Source: Semisulcospira habei
Taxonomy: Eukaryota > Mollusca > Gastropoda > Semisulcospiridae
NCBI GenBank assembly: GCA_036245525.1
Contig: BTPG01000006.1
Location: forward strand, 88,968,035-89,032,034
DNA length: 64,000 nt
Reading direction: 5' to 3'
Below, piece after piece: positions 13,907 to 24,616 of the stretch. A program made the translations under genes and the position numbers. The notes beneath the pieces were generated by a model. That model had not been told where the DNA came from. It saw only the letters and a list, made by a program, of their open reading frames with translations, and ran no database searches. The stretch's first letter is position 1; each line of letters starts with the position of its first letter.

Positions 13907-14139
13907 GAGGTTTCGTTAGCAACGAACGACTACCGACAACGAACGAGTTCGAAAACGCGGTCGATAACCTGCTCGTATCTCCAAGAAGCATAGATCCTCA
14001 TGAGCCCGGAGGGCTCATGAGGATCTATGCCTCTTGGAAATGTTTGCATTGTTGTCAATCCTTACGGTAAAACTGATTGTCAGCCGTTATTTCGCTCTCC
14101 TTCGTTATTGGGAGTCGTTTGTTTCAAACGAAACCTCAC
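13907..14139. mobile_element. PAL-B2 MITE
   Basis: Outer inverted ends GAGGTTTCGTTAGCAACGAA and GTTTCAAACGAAACCTC. The central palindrome at 13978-14041 has arms AGCATAGATCCTCATGAGCC and its complement around CCCGGAGGG. The central arm is the same word as in PAL-B, although the termini are unrelated. Confidence 0.88.
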
Positions 14140-14692
14140 CACTCACTGTCGCTGTGCACGCGTATTCATATACGGTATCAATGCCTGCTCAGATGACATA
14201 GCTTTTATTTCACTTTTTGTGTGACCTATCACGCACGAACATGATGCTATGGAACCGCTGAAGCACTGATCGACTAGTCTCCGTAAAATGATCATCTCTG
14301 ATAAAAGAAAATTTGCGCCGAAGAAATATTTTACTGTATTATGTACGTTTCTGAGGCCCACCCCAAGAAATAAATCAATGGCAAAGGTACGTCTTGACGC
14401 TCAGACGTGATATTTATGTATTACAGTAGACGATTTTAAACGTGTACACTGGAAATGATATGTATACGCCTATCTACTGACGCTGGAAAGGATTGAATTT
14501 GTGTTCACTGGTTAATGGACACATATTGTGAGCTCTAAACATAGAAAAGGCGTTCGCGATATTTACCACAGTTGAAGATTTTACTGTTGCTGTATGCTTG
14601 AAACTGATGTACGCAAGCCGTTCGCAAGTCAGTCTTGCATCGCTCATTTTAATGTCGATACTAACCTGCCAGAGGCTGGAAATTGTTTCGCC
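14140..14692. other. No gene recognised
   Basis: Unremarkable sequence between two MITEs. No exon or repeat identified. Confidence 0.5.
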
Positions 14693-14842
14693 TTAACCAT
14701 TGTAGACCCGCGTCAGTTCCAGGCAGGTGAAGCCAGCAAGTGGCATAGATCCTCATGAGCCCCCGCGACTGCGGGGGCTCATGAGGATCTATGCCTCTTG
14801 CCTTTGGGTGTCGTTCGCCGTGCATCGGCAGTCAAGGGGTTA
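14693..14842. mobile_element. PAL-B MITE
   Basis: Core at 14736-14801, near-perfect arms around CCCCCGCGACTGCGGGGG. The right end GGCAGTCAAGGGGTTA is clear. The left end TTAACCATTG is diverged. Confidence 0.82.
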
Positions 14843-14987
14843 CTGGTATTTTAACACAAGTTGAATAGTGTATTAATGGTTTGACGAGGCTTGAAACTTA
14901 CAAGTTTAATGATCGAACTCTGTGTATTTGTCATTATAAACAAATAAAGTCATCTGTTACGCTGGAGCGACTAAATTCGTTTTGAAG

Positions 14988-15223
14988 TGTTGTTGTTGCT
15001 GTAGTTGTTTTGTTGTTGTGTTGTTGTTGTTGTTGTTGTTGAAGGTGGTGGTAAAAAAAAAGAAAAGAGAAAGACGCTGATGATGACGACGCTGATAATA
15101 TATATGATGATGACAAGGATAACGATGATAACCATGACGAAGATAATACGGATGATGATTGCGATAACATTGATAGGATGATAGTGATGACGGTACGACG
15201 ATGTCGAAAATAATGATTATGAC
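14988..15223. repeat. (TTG)n and GATGAC-rich low complexity
   Basis: (GTT)n at about 14988-15043, then GAT/GAC-rich sequence leading into the minisatellite. Confidence 0.7.
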
Positions 15224-15691
15224 GACGTCAACAATAACGTTGACGAAGATCGTAGTCGTGATGACGTCAACAATAACGTTGACGAAGATCATAGTCGTGA
15301 CGACGTCCACAATAACGTTGACGAAGATCATAGTCGTGACGACGTCCACAATAACGTTGACGAAGATCATAGTCGTGACGACGTCAACAATAACGTTGAC
15401 GAAGATCATAGTCGTGACGACGTCCACAATAACGTTGACGAAGATCATAGTCGTGACGACGTCCACAATAACGTTGACGAAGATCATAGTCGTGATGACG
15501 TCCACAATAACGTTGACGAAGATCGTAGTCGTGACGACGTCCACAATAACGTTGACGAAGATCATAGTCGTGATGACGTCCACAATAACGTTGACGAAGA
15601 TCGTAGTCGTGACGACGTCCACAATAACGTTGACGAAGATCGTAGTCGTGATGACGTCCACAATAACGTTGACGAAGATCGTAGTCGTGAT
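15224..15691. repeat. 39-bp minisatellite, 12 units
   Basis: Twelve tandem 39-base units starting GACGTC(A/C)ACAATAACGTTG. Units differ mainly at four or five positions. Because 39 is a multiple of 3, frames stay open on both strands, so the long open frames are not evidence of coding. Confidence 0.95.
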
Positions 15692-15783
15692 GCCATATGA
15701 CGTGGACAATGTGTGGCGGCAAGAGAAAGAAATTTAACACTGCAAACAACTCAGCCGTGATACATTATGCATATAGCATAAAT

Positions 15784-15990
15784 GGACAGTGAAAGTTCAA
15801 GGGTGATGCTAGGATAGCTTGGCGCCTATAGGCGCCAAGCTATTCTGGCACCACCCTTGTACTGTCATGGTCGATCGAGGCACCGAGCAATTCTAGCACC
15901 ACCCTTGAACAATCATGATCAGTTGACCTGTAATTTGAAAGTAGTCTTTAGAAGACAGCTCTCAAATTTTGGGAAGTCGACCTCAACCCC
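15784..15990. mobile_element. PAL-A-like MITE, diverged, with an extra arm
   Basis: Core GTTCAAGGGTGATGCTAGG with GATAGCTTGGCGCC, then GGCGCCAAGCTATTCTGGC. A further right-arm copy (AGCAATTCTAGCACCACCC) follows at about 15886. Terminal TTAA ends are not clear. Confidence 0.7.
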
Positions 15991-16059
15991 TCCTCTGTCC
16001 GCAGACGCATAGAGTTGTAACGTGTTAATTCAACGCAGAAAAGCGTACTATGAACATGG

Positions 16060-16201
16060 ATACAAAGTGGTTTCAGCAAGAGGCATAGATCCTCATGAGC
16101 CCACCCACCCCCCTCCCCCGCAGGTGCGGCGGGGCTGATGAGGATCTATACCTCTTGAGGTTGGGTGGAGTTCATTTTTTTCTCGGCAGTGAAAGGGTTA
16201 A
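16060..16201. mobile_element. PAL-B MITE, enlarged loop
   Basis: Core arms GCAAGAGGCATAGATCCTCA (16076) and GAGGATCTATACCTCTTG (16140) around a C-rich loop. The right end GGCAGTGAAAGGGTTAA is intact. Confidence 0.8.
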
Positions 16202-16243
16202 AACATGCAGTAGGCGATAATAGCGTTTACCAACCAAGTTAAC

Positions 16244-16323
16244 TATACTGACGAGCAAAAGAAATGCGACATTTTTTAAATGATGATTCCAAAAATGTCG
16301 CATTTATTTTGCTCGTCAGTATA
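16244..16323. mobile_element. PAL-E palindromic MITE (80 bp)
   Basis: TATACTGACGAGCAAAAGAA and TTTTGCTCGTCAGTATA with arms of about 35 bases around AAATGATGATTCC. It is the most compact copy, with both TATA borders. Confidence 0.88.
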
Positions 16324-16653
16324 CTATGTTTGCCTAGTGTGGCGCAATGTGTTAGCGTCAGCTAATATAAGAACTGAATATGAACACAACGTCATAAAAA
16401 TTTAAAAAAATAAAAAATAAAAAAATAATAATAAAATAAAATAAAACCATAAAATAGCTGCACAATACTCAACGTGAATATTTGTGCAGCGATTTGCATC
16501 GCAATTCATTGATTCATTCGAAGTGGCATATAGTTTAAATAAGACTTCCAAATAATCAACAAACAACTCATCAGTAAGGTTTCGGCAGGTAACGCATTTT
16601 TTGTACCACGACAAAAGCTCTCGACGATCCTTTAAACTTAACATTCTTAAGAA

Positions 16654-16743
16654 TTAAGTCCCTTTGGCTGTCGGCAGCGCTTTTTGTCGAGGTGATTCCT
16701 GCAGGAATCACCTCGACAAAAAACGCTACCGACAGTCAAAGGG
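16654..16743. mobile_element. PAL-C palindromic MITE
   Basis: TTAAGTCCCTTTGGCTGTCGG at the left, CCGACAGTCAAAGGGC at the right. The centre TCGAGGTGATTCCTGCAGG continues as its exact complement. Arms of about 40 bases. Confidence 0.88.
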
Positions 16744-16851
16744 CAAAAACCTCTCCCACTTCAAGTTACCCATACAAATAAAATTATTTCTGATATGCTC
16801 GTTAAGGCACCACACATATTTCTCTCTGACAGTTCCTAGAATAAATAACTA

Positions 16852-17060
16852 GTGAGCAAAAGGTTCTTGGACTGACTACAGAAGGCCGGTTGCCCTTTTG
16901 CTCACCTATCACCTCAGAAGCACACAATACTGATCAGAAACAGACTTGTCGATTCTGCGATGCTCTTAATTCTAGGCACTGCAGCTATGTTTTTGGTATG
17001 ATATTGCTGTTCAAAAGTGGTCCTCGGGCCGACGTCCACCCGAGGGCATTTTGCTCACCA
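16852..17060. mobile_element. GTGAGCAAAA foldback hairpins
   Basis: GTGAGCAAAAGGTTC at 16852 pairs with GCCCTTTTGCTCAC at 16892-16905. A further copy of the right arm (GGGCATTTTGCTCAC) at about 17045-17059 follows AAAAGTGGTCCTCGGGCC. Related in layout to the hairpin at 32511. Confidence 0.55.
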
Positions 17061-17284
17061 AGAAACCACATCTACAATAATATACAAATCAGCCAGCTAC
17101 AACTAGCTGTTCTGTATTTCATATTATAAATACGTTCTGTTACTTCTAGTTTATATCCGCCGTGAGATGACCTTGCAACCTGTTCGGCGTTAAACCCTAA
17201 TAAATGTGTAAATCTGGTCCATTGAGAAACCCCAAACAAAGAAATAAACGCTTTTAGAAAGGATAAGTAAAAACATAATGCATT

Positions 17285-17390
17285 ATATTCTGCCGAGCAA
17301 AAGTAATGCGACAATTTTGGCATCATCGGAAATACTTTCGTGTTTCCGATGACTCCAAAATTCTCGCATTTCTTTTGCTCGTCAGTATAT
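17285..17390. mobile_element. PAL-E palindromic MITE
   Basis: TATATTCTGCCGAGCAAAAG and CTTTTGCTCGTCAGTATAT, inner arms CATCATCGGAAATAC and GTGTTTCCGATGA. Same structure as 11971-12076. Confidence 0.85.
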
Positions 17391-17812
17391 TTTCGAAACA
17401 CACACAGCAGAAATGGATTACAAGTATTTATATTTTTCAGGTTTCTTGTCTCACTGAGAAAAGCCGACAGGTTCGTGGAATTCTGTCTGCATGAAAATTA
17501 ATCTTGTCTTGTACTTTCTAAGCGTTTTTCTTTCTTTGTTGGAAATTTCTCTGCACTTTACACGCTGTGCAGTCACCCTTTTTAGGGCCGGATATGCAAG
17601 TCTACAGTTTCTGCTCTTTTGGTGGTGAGGATGGTCAGGGTTTTCTGCATGTCGCTCTCGTCCGCGGGTATGACGTCCTCAAGTGCCTTGGAATTAGTTT
17701 CCCTCACCTTGAGGAGGAGCAGGGAGCTGATGATTCGCCGTGATCCCATACGGAAGGGCTGGGTGGGTCGCGTACTAAAAAGAGTCATGAGGGGGAGAAA
17801 AAAAACAAACAT

Positions 17813-18001
17813 TTAACTCATTCAGCCCGACGCACGTATTTCCCAAATATTGGAGGCGTCATCTAACGACTGTGCACCTGTTGCAGGAGATGGATCGACC
17901 ATGATAATTCAAGGGTAGTGCCAGATTAGCTTGGCGCCGACAAGCGCCAAGCTAATCTGGCACTACCCTTGAATTGTAGTGCGTCAGGGTTGAATGGGTT
18001 A
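17813..18001. mobile_element. PAL-A MITE
   Basis: TTAACTCATTCAGCCCGACG and AGGGTTGAATGGGTTA ends. The orientation of the CAAATATTGGAGGCGTCATC block is reversed relative to most copies. Core arms around GGCGCCGACAAGCGCC. Confidence 0.88.
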
Positions 18002-18107
18002 TGCCATCGGCACTGGCAATGGATGCAGAATATGTTTTTGAAATCATCTTCAGTTCAACGCCATAGATCTCCACCCGTCCAAGGGACGTGGATACAAGAT
18101 GGTTTCA

Positions 18108-18172
18108 GCTTGAGGCGTAGATTCTCATAAGCTTCGTAAACTCGTGAGGATCTATACCTCCCGCTGTTGCGT
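18108..18172. mobile_element. PAL-B core, degraded
   Basis: GCTTGAGGCGTAGATTCTCA with CGTGAGGATCTATACCTCCCG. The centre has shrunk to AAGCTTCGTAAA. Confidence 0.6.
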
Positions 18173-18191
18173 GGTGTTTAGTTTTTATCAT

Positions 18192-18366
18192 TTAACTCAT
18201 TCAGTCCTGAAGCACTACACCATTTTATGGATCGACCGTGATAGTCCAAGGGTGGTGCCAGAACAGCTTGGCGCCTAGAGGCGCCAAGCTGTTCTGGCAC
18301 CACCCTTGAACTATCTGGTCGATCTGACTCCTGGACTGCAATATCCCTGATGGCTCAGCGTGTTAA
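18192..18366. mobile_element. PAL-A MITE
   Basis: Starts TTAACTCATTCAGTCC and ends GTGTTAA. Core arms GGTGGTGCCAGAACAGCTTG and CAAGCTGTTCTGGCACCACC pair perfectly around GCGCCTAGAGGCGC. Confidence 0.88.
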
Positions 18367-18443
18367 AATACGCGTTGACGTGGCTGGTAACATGATTAAT
18401 GAACACTAAACATTGAACAAAGACCTAAACTTTAATGCAACTC

Positions 18444-18499
18444 AAATTATCATGGTCGATCCGTCTCCTGCAGCAGTGCGTCGGGGACAGATGGGTTAA
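18444..18499. mobile_element. PAL-A right-end fragment
   Basis: AATTATCATGGTCGATCCGT through GACAGATGGGTTAA. The core and left half are absent. Confidence 0.7.
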
Positions 18500-18556
18500 G
18501 GAACGTTACAGGGGAAAATAAACTATGCCCTACGCACTATAATTACACACTTTCAT

Positions 18557-18732
18557 TTAACTCTTTCTACCCCATCACCGAAATCCCCAAATGTTGCCGT
18601 TGATTTCTGAAGACTGCATTGCAGTGCAGGACACAGATCGACCATGATAGTTCAAGCTATTCTGGCATCACCCTTGAACTATCATGGTCGATCTTCATCT
18701 TGCTGTGGTGTGTCTGGGGTAGAATGAGTTAA
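18557..18732. mobile_element. PAL-A MITE, core shortened
   Basis: Ends TTAACTCTTTCTACCCC and GGGGTAGAATGAGTTAA. The left core arm is cut to CATGATAGTTCAAG, whereas the right arm CTATTCTGGCATCACCCTTG is kept. Confidence 0.85.
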
Positions 18733-19020
18733 GTACGGCGAAAGGTCTCTTTCGTATTATGGATACGGAGATGTGACCTGCTGGGTAAGCAAACATAACG
18801 ATGGAGGAGGCAAAATGAGGTGATGACTGACATCGGAACGCACAACATTTTCCCCAAAGATCTCCGCAAAGAAATACTTTTCCTTACCCACTTTAATAAC
18901 AAATATCATTTAGTGCTAACTGAACTACTATGGAATATTTTTTTTTAAATGGACTCCAATTATTTGTCTTTTTACTGAACATTCGTACAAACTTGGTGAA
19001 AATACAAGAACCAGCCATTT

Positions 19021-19236
19021 TTAACTCATTCTACCCCAGACACACCACATCAAGATAAGGATCGACAAAGACAGTTCAAGGGTGATGCCAGAATAGCTTG
19101 GCGCCTATGGGCGCCAAGCTATTCTGGCATCACCCTTGAACTATCATGGTCGATCTGTGTCCTGCACTAGAGTGCAGTCTTCAGAGGACAACGGAAAAAA
19201 ATTGGGTATTTCGGTGTTGGGGTAGAATGAGTTTTA
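19021..19236. mobile_element. PAL-A MITE, full element
   Basis: Ends TTAACTCATTCTACCCC and GGGGTAGAATGAGTTTTAA. Core arms GGTGATGCCAGAATAGCTTG and the exact complement around GCGCCTATGGGCGC. Confidence 0.9.
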
Positions 19237-19610
19237 ACACCCTAACTAGAGCCCCGACAGATTTCAATATCGAGGTCAAGCATGCAAACTTCATGTATGC
19301 CTGCGCTGTTTCAGGTTTTGTTTTGTTTTCACGTGAAAAAGAATCCTTTTATGTTGGCTTAATATAATTATTTTGGGCACATTTAGGGATGTACAATCAG
19401 TCATTTCATGAAAAAATTCCAAATTGTTTCGACTGTATAGCAAAACTGACACACTGTTCGAGTTTCTTATAAGTAAATCGTAGTAGGTCAACTGGCACTG
19501 AATGATATGTATTCTAAGATTGTTATAGAAAAGTGGTCCATTGCGGAGATATTTGCGAGAAACGTCGTACGTTCCGATGTCAAACGACCTATACGTCCGT
19601 CGGTTGAGAT

Positions 19611-19735
19611 CTGCCCCGTGAAAGCAAATGGCAGTAAGTCCTTTTTTTCCGTAAAGCGAGATTTTCATTGCAACACAACGAAAATCTCACTTTTCACAAC
19701 CATTAGACTTACTGTGTTTTGCCTTCAAGGGGCAG
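19611..19735. mobile_element. MITE with CTGCCCC...GGGGCAG ends
   Basis: Inverted ends of about 30 bases (CTGCCCCGTGAAAGCAAATG and CTTCAAGGGGCAG) plus inner arms GCGAGATTTTCATTG and CGAAAATCTCAC. A half copy (CTGCCCCGTGAAAGCAAAAG) lies at 23308. Confidence 0.75.
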
Positions 19736-20079
19736 GGATATATCTGATTCATGTCTTGGACAGGAAGGCCGATGCTGTTTGGCGGTTGGCAAAAACGATC
19801 GACTCCTGTCATCTGGTAGGGTTAGATCACACACGCGGGATATTATTAATTTACATACTAAAATATGCAGCACGCCCCAATCTCCTGAAGTAGTAGATTA
19901 GCCTCTGGCCTTGTCGACAAACAAGTCTGTCTAGAATGAAGACGAAAATGTTCGTGTGTGACCCTGGACCTTACGCTTACGCACTGAAGTCCAGATCACG
20001 GACCAGCAAACAAATCATTTTTTTTAGGAACAAGCATATAAGCTTTTAACAAACAAACAAACAAATTTTAAAAAAAAAA

Positions 20080-20110
<31 letters not shown>

Positions 20111-20239
20111 ACAACAAAAAATAATCAATCAATCAATAGGGGCCTAACAAGACGCTTTGCAGGTTCCCAAGTACAGAGAACACGAAGAAAAAGTATATGG
20201 TCTGTGATTACATCATGTTACAGTTGACGCCGTAATGTC
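19736..20239. other. No gene; (AAAT)n at 20076-20110
   Basis: Contains an A-rich and AAAT simple repeat. No coding signal. Confidence 0.6.
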
Positions 20240-20740
20240 TTCTTCTTTCTTCTTCAGCGTTCTCGAGTTTCTGTCTCAGATGTCACGATTAATATCCACC
20301 TGAAGCATAATTCATGAGGGTTACGTGTGTGCTCGTTTCCCTGACGGGTTTCCACACTATACCAGATGGCATAGTCAGCGACACTCCGACTTCGTTGCGG
20401 GTCATTGGTTGGTTTTCTGTCGGGGTTTGCTCCCCTAGCCTTTGCCTCTCCCGAGGCACCCACAAGGCAGTGGGACTATAATTTTACCCATAGTTGGGAG
20501 TCCGGTTCACGGGCATTAAGGGCCTATCCACACACCGGTGGGCCTGCATGCCGCGTGTCTGGGGGCCAGACCTCCTCTGAGTCCCCTGTAGTTCAGCCTG
20601 AGTTCGTGAGGTACCGTGTGTCGCCGCGAGGAGGCACTACATGGGGCTTGTTGATGGAGAGGCTATGTACTGGCAGAGAGAGACTGATACATTCTGCCCT
20701 CCTTTTCTCAATACTGCTAGCCAGCGGTGGAAGCTGAGAG
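20240..20740. other. GC-richer block, possible LINE 5' region
   Basis: Markedly higher GC than its surroundings. The 16-base stretch GGTTTTCTGTCGGGGT (about 20410) also occurs near the 5' end of RTE copy B (about 51090). This may be a fragment of a LINE untranslated region. No convincing protein was found. Confidence 0.3.
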
Positions 20741-21196
20741 AAGTGACAAGCACTACCACTGCGCTACCACACTAGACGCATCACAACAACCATTTTTACA
20801 CACGCCGTAATGTCTAAAATCACATACCAACACACTGTGATGGCTCTTGGCTATCAGAATGAGGGTACTCACCCAAAAGACAAGCTGCGGAGCGATAATG
20901 GCGTCGACCGTAGATGCCATGTTACACGCGCCATAACCTATGTTCCTGCAGCCAATCACAAGCATTGAACATAGTCTGACAAGACAATTAATCTGCACAG
21001 CCATATAATGAAACTAGTGAAATAAGATCAGATCAAATACAATGAAGGAACGTGACATGAAATGAAATTAAACCAAATGATATCAAATCAAAACAAATCA
21101 AATTAATCCTTCACTGCAGACTGTTTACTAAACTCATTGTAAATTTCACATTCAAGACCCAAGCTATCAAAGAAAAAAGCATACAAATTGGTTTCA
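20741..21196. other. No gene; AAATCA-rich stretch
   Basis: Bases 21005-21110 are built of AAATGAA/AAATCAA words. Nothing else recognised. Confidence 0.5.
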
Positions 21197-21304
21197 GCAA
21201 GAGGCATAGAACATCATCAGCTAATGCATCTGCAGGGGCTCATGAAGATCTGTATACCTCTTGCGTTTGGGTGGTGTTCAATTTTTTCGACAGTGAAGAG
21301 GTCA
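21197..21304. mobile_element. PAL-B, damaged core with right end
   Basis: GCAAGAGGCATAGAACATCA and CATGAAGATCTGTATACCTC with TTGC. The right end CGACAGTGAAGAGGTCAA is diverged. Confidence 0.7.
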
Positions 21305-21385
21305 ATTTGTGGAAACCTATTGGTCATTCAAGATTATATGTCAAAAATCAAATAAAAGAACGTTTTACACATGCAGGTTGGCACA

Positions 21386-21447
21386 CTGGTTGTCTCCCTC
21401 GATTCGCTACCGCCGATCATCGGTAGCGAAATAAGGCAGACAACCAG
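21386..21447. repeat. Hairpin CTGGTTGTCT...AGACAACCAG
   Basis: Outer arms CTGGTTGTCT and AGACAACCAG. Inner arms CGCTACCGCCGAT and ATCGGTAGCG. Confidence 0.7.
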
Positions 21448-21566
21448 GGCGGCAGACTGACTGGAGTGAAATGGTGTGTGGTATATCAGTAAAAAGGAAC
21501 AAATTCCTATGTTATTTTTGGGGGTTTATAAATCCAAGGGCTTGAATTTCACCATTACGCAAAACA

Positions 21567-21612
21567 GTTATCGGGCCAAACTCAGTGAGTCGGCCGCAGT
21601 GAGCCCGATAAC
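21567..21612. repeat. Hairpin GTTATCGGGCC...GCCCGATAAC
   Basis: Ten-base perfect outer arms around CTCAGTGAGTCGGCCGC. Possibly a miniature foldback. Confidence 0.6.
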
Positions 21613-21652
21613 ATTTTATGTACTGAGTCGAGCCTGTTCTGACTCAGTAACA

Positions 21653-21989
21653 GTGAGGTTTCGTTTTCAACGAACGACTCGCAACAACGAACGACTCGCA
21701 ACAACGAACGACTCGCAACAACGAACGACTCGCAACAACGAACGACTCGCAACAACGAACGACTCGCAACAACGAACTAGAGCGAACTGAAATCACAGCG
21801 GATAACCCAGCTTGTTCCATAAGCATCTCTTGACAACGCTCCAAACATCTCCAAGAGACATAGATCCGCATGAACCCGGAGGGTTCATGCGGATCTATGC
21901 CTTTGGAGATGTTACTAGTGTTGTCTGTGCGCCGTGATTTCACTCTCGTTCGTGGTTGCGGGTCGTTCGTTTCAAACGTAACCTCCCTA
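21653..21989. mobile_element. PAL-B2 MITE with internal 17-bp tandem repeat
   Basis: Ends GTGAGGTTTCGTTTTCAACG and CGTTTCAAACGTAACCTCC. The central palindrome at 21846-21912 carries arms GATCCGCATGAACCC and GGGTTCATGCGGATC. Near the left end the terminal motif has expanded into about six 17-base units (AACGAACGACTCGCAAC, 21669-21776). Confidence 0.88.
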
Positions 21990-22281
21990 ATCTCTGGGAC
22001 TCAGGGACAAGGTTTACACCTACCGAACAACTGTAGGGAAATTCTCCGCCGAGAAAACCAGCACGGCGGCCCAGCCACCGATCATGGCCAGCTTAGAAAA
22101 GATCACTAGAGTGTTTACCACTTGGCCAGATACATCTGTAATAAATTAAAAACAAATGGATATATTTTAATGCATAATATAAAGAGCAAAATAAAAAAAT
22201 ATAACAGTGGCGTGGGAACAATTTACTTCTAGTGTTCCATACAAATGAAACATTGAAGTTGTAGATGAAAACGTAACAATA

Positions 22282-22361
22282 TTAACTTATTCGATACGTG
22301 CCGCCTCCGGATACGCGGCTTATGCCGCGTATCCGGAGACGGCACGTCTCGAATGAGTTAA
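22282..22361. mobile_element. PAL-D palindromic MITE
   Basis: TTAACTTATTCGATACGTGC and GCACGTCTCGAATGAGTTAA. The arms contain CCTCCGGATACGCGGC and GCCGCGTATCCGGAG. Confidence 0.9.
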
Positions 22362-22756
22362 AGATAACATTATTAGTGTTTCATCTAGTGCTTTAACTTT
22401 TTTCGCAGAAATTTAGAAAATATATAGAAATTAAATACCTCCAAAACAAAACAAAACAAAACAAAAAAGATCGCAAAATGTTTAATTTTGTGCAATAAGT
22501 AACTACAATATGTATTTACCCGTGCTCCAGGCAATAACGGGTTAATAGTTCGCAACATCTCCTTAATAAATGCTCTTAGTATGTTTTACAATAATGCTAG
22601 ACAAAGAACTAACTTAACTGATGAAGTCTGAATATGGTAAAATGAAAGATTTTTCTGCTCTTCTTTTCTTTTGTACGTTTGAAAGAGTCACAGAATCCCG
22701 GCTGGGGCAGTACTGGAAACCTCTGTCCACATGCAAGATGGAAAGATCTTAGTTAA

Positions 22757-23291
22757 AGGCCCAGCCACACATGCCGATTGTGCCCCGATTTTGTAGCAGA
22801 TTCCTATCCGATTGCGAGCGGATGACGTCAGAATGCCTCTTTGTATCCGATCCGATCCCAATCGGCTGGGAATCTTGTGTTTAGAGCCTGCTCTGTTTTT
22901 GCAACACGAATCGGCCCCGATTGTAAGCTTCAACCAATCAGAGCGCGTCTCGCGAAGCACGTCGTTTCAGTGTGAAAACGAATGGCGGAAGATCGGTACC
23001 ACCTTCGTTGCCGACTGTTTCGCCCGCCTCTTCCCGAATATGGTGCAAAACTGCTGCTAATGCAAGCACATCATCATCACTGTCAAAAATAGCAGCCATT
23101 TTGCAGAACAGGAAGCTGTTTACGACCTTGATCTTCGGTTCAAACCGGTCGGCTAAGTCAGTCGGGAACGTCAGTGTGGCAGTGCACACGTTTCAATTTG
23201 TAGTCCGGCCATGCCCGATCACATTCCGATTGAAACGGTTCTGGAAACTGCTCGAGAATCGGCCTCAAAATGGACATGTGTAGCGGGGCCT
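22757..23291. mobile_element. PIF/Harbinger-like non-autonomous element
   Basis: Terminal inverted repeats AGGCCCAGCCACACATG and CATGTGTAGCGGGGCCT, with TAA at 22754-22756 and at 23292-23294 as a 3-bp target duplication. The 3-bp TWA target and GGCC-type ends fit PIF/Harbinger; the class is inferred. The minus-strand frame at 22938-23189 includes an acidic stretch (FDSDDDVLALAAVLHHI) that may be a transposase-partner remnant. No intact transposase. Confidence 0.75.
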
Positions 23292-23411
23292 TAAGGCAAG
23301 ACCTGCCCCGTGAAAGCAAAAGGCAGTACCACATTAGGAGTCCATTGTGTTGGCAAGTATTAGCAATCAAAGGCCTCGCGGATGGTGCAGATTGCTGTAA
23401 CTAAGAGCGCG

Positions 23412-23492
23412 TTAACTCATTCGAGGCGTTTCGCATCCGGATACGCGGCTGAACGCCGCGTATCCGGATGCGGCACGTCTCGAATAAGTTAA
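23412..23492. mobile_element. PAL-D palindromic MITE
   Basis: TTAACTCATTCGAGGCG and CACGTCTCGAATAAGTTAA. Arms GCATCCGGATACGCGGC and GCCGCGTATCCGGATGC pair perfectly. Confidence 0.9.
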
Positions 23493-24616
23493 CGCATGGC
23501 CAGTAGTATCACGATTAAAACTGAACAGCTCGGTTACCACTGATGAAAGTTTACGTCCGTCATTTCAGTCGCTGAACTTGAGATGGCATCTCTGTCGGCG
23601 CCCTCGGTAAGGGCTAAATACGCTACACGGCAGACACCACAACATTAACCTTGCCTTAACTAATACAAGAGGAAATTAATGTACCTCAGTAAAGATCTGG
23701 TGATGATGACGGCAGTGGACGACAATCCAGCCAACATGTACAACGTAAAGGCGGTCCGCCGACGTCCGACTCTTCAGGAAATAAAACGCAAAACAGAGTA
23801 AAGCAAATAACATTAGCAACTGCAGCAGTCAGAAGATTAACCATCACCATCATCATCATCATCTATTATTATTATTATCATTACTATTATTGTTGTAATA
23901 GAATAGTAGTAGTAGTAGTAGCCTAGTAGTATTAATGAGAATTTAAGCTCAATATGCACATAGTCCATCCTTATCAAGCACCAGCGACGTCAGTCATCTT
24001 TTTTTCATTTTTAGCGATCACTTTCGTTGTGCCCGTTGTTATAAATGGCTGGTGTATGGGAAAGGGCGTGGGGGGGGGGGGGGGGGGGGGAGGGGGGGGG
24101 GGGGGGGGCGGATGGAGGAAACGTGGGATTCAATGAAAGGGAAGAAACACCTTTACAACTCTGAAAGAAATTCTCTCCCTTTCCAAGTACTCTGGCCATG
24201 AACCAGTCAATCCACAGTGATCATTCTATGGCTGCGTCACTTGGTCGCGCTGACTTACTTATTATTGAGGGGTAGGCCGAGATTAACTGTACAGGCGCGT
24301 CCACTATAGAGAGTAGAAACATGTTGAAGTAGAGATTTCCTGATAGATTCTCAGCTCCAAATGCCAGGAAATAAAACACAGTACCACTTGAAAGCCTGCA
24401 ATAAACGGAAAGAAGTGGACCGCAATTACAGCAGGGCGATCAATCTTAGTGAGAGATCACCTGTCATAAAAGACCATCATTTAGGTCGATAGACACACTT
24501 TTCGCCATTCTAGACTTCTCTTGAGAGAGCAATCGTCTTTTAAGGCCACTTTATTTCTTGCGAAAGTGGAAAAAGCGATTGTTCAAAACAGGTACCTTCA
24601 AAACTGATACTCGTTC
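23493..24616. other. No gene; simple repeats
   Basis: (CAT)n at 23845-23863, (TAT/TAG)n at 23864-23925, and a long poly-G tract at 24068-24108. A CCATCATTTAGG motif at 24474 belongs to a short hairpin family seen better at 53509. Confidence 0.5.

Noticed and set aside
15201..15737. Long open frames on both strands (up to 250 codons)
   Set aside because: They are produced by a 39-bp tandem repeat whose length is divisible by three.
17582..17812. 76-codon minus-strand frame (RRIISSLLLLKVRETNSKAL)
   Set aside because: Looks mildly protein-like, but no domain, splice site or repeat family could be recognised, so it is not reported as a gene.
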